Assembly: GCA_013140935.1 (NCBI GenBank)
Contig: JABFSD010000830.1
Location: 1-6,913 of the forward strand
Origin: Acidobacteriota bacterium
GTDB lineage: Bacteria; Acidobacteriota; Blastocatellia; RBC074
Reading direction: 5' to 3'
DNA: 6,913 bases
A program made the position numbers and the translations under genes. Below the pieces are notes generated by a model. The model was given only the letters and a program-made list of their open reading frames with translations, was not told the DNA's origin and did no database searches. Positions 6,688 through 6,913 of this stretch are shown here, one piece after another. Every line of letters starts with the position of its first letter. The stretch's first letter is position 1.

Positions 6688-6913
6688 ATGAAAAATCTGA
6701 ATTGGATGCGTAGAAAATTTTTGCAAGGTTCGAGTTTGTTGGGCGCGAGTTGGTTGCTGGGCAACACGGTGGCGGCGCAGCACGAAGGCCATCAGGCGAA
6801 ACCGAAGACCGCCAAACCGCAAGCTGACAAACCGGCGAGCAAAGCTGCACCACCGGCTGAACACGATCACGGCAAGATGATGGCGGAGCAAGCCAAAGCT
6901 GCGACGGGAAAAT
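6688..6913 (+). CDS. Tat-exported His-rich protein, probably a multicopper oxidase (CopA type), 3'-truncated
   Basis: Only the first 75 residues are in the window. MRRKFLQGSSLLGASWLLG (7-25) is a twin-arginine signal: RRKFLQ is a close match to the RRxFLK box, and a hydrophobic segment is followed by a likely cleavage site after VAA (28-30). The mature start is HEGHQ, then a Lys/Pro/Ala-rich linker (37-57) and EHDHGKMM (58-65), a His/Met cluster fit for copper. Tat export means the protein folds, and probably takes its cofactor, in the cytoplasm. In copper-tolerance operons, a Tat-exported multicopper oxidase with such a leader commonly sits beside a CzcC/TolC-type gene, which is the basis for the call; no cupredoxin motif is visible yet. 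Export by Tat is well supported, the enzyme identity less so. Confidence 0.6.
   Translation, partial: MKNLNWMRRKFLQGSSLLGASWLLGNTVAAQHEGHQAKPKTAKPQADKPASKAAPPAEHDHGKMMAEQAKAATGK

Overview
The window comes from a bacterial chromosome, moderately GC-rich. All genes lie on the + strand, and gaps between transcription units are short and filled with hairpins. The gene styles (a short Thermotoga/archaeal-type adenosylhomocysteinase, a short MetE-like protein next to PobA, and a heavy-metal efflux operon with a Tat-exported protein) plus the abundant dispersed-type palindromes would fit an Acidobacteriota/Blastocatellia-like soil bacterium. This is inference only: no ribosomal or other taxonomic marker is present.

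Layout. (1) 1-1047: 3' part of ahcY, cut by the window edge, followed by a terminator-like hairpin (1063-1091). (2) 1143-1235: a near-perfect 36-bp-armed inverted repeat ending 5 bases before the Shine-Dalgarno of the next gene. (3) 1251-3533: a two-gene, translationally coupled unit. It encodes a short zinc-dependent MetE-family protein (359 aa) and 4-hydroxybenzoate 3-monooxygenase PobA (399 aa), with 3 nt between stop and start. (4) 3562-3602: a perfect 20-bp-armed palindrome. (5) 3624-4604: an aldo/keto reductase. (6) 4626-4702: a perfect 29-bp-armed inverted repeat with a smaller palindrome nested in each arm. (7) 4824 to the window end: a metal-efflux-type operon with a small secreted Cys/His-rich protein, a TolC/CzcC-type outer-membrane channel, and the start of a Tat-exported His-rich protein, probably a multicopper oxidase.

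How the genes may work together. AhcY releases homocysteine from S-adenosylhomocysteine. The MetE-like protein keeps the full zinc ligand set and is of the type that methylates homocysteine, so the first two genes could form a methionine-recycling pair. However, a hairpin separates them, and the MetE-like gene is tightly coupled to pobA (4-hydroxybenzoate to protocatechuate). It has also lost two residues of the folate-dependent active site, so a role in aromatic catabolism or a non-folate methyl donor is equally open. The last three genes look like periplasmic and outer-membrane copper or heavy-metal tolerance.

No tRNA, rRNA, CRISPR array, transposase or phage gene is visible, and no gene-free stretch exceeds 300 bases. 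The longest gaps are 1048-1250 and 4605-4823, both largely occupied by inverted repeats.
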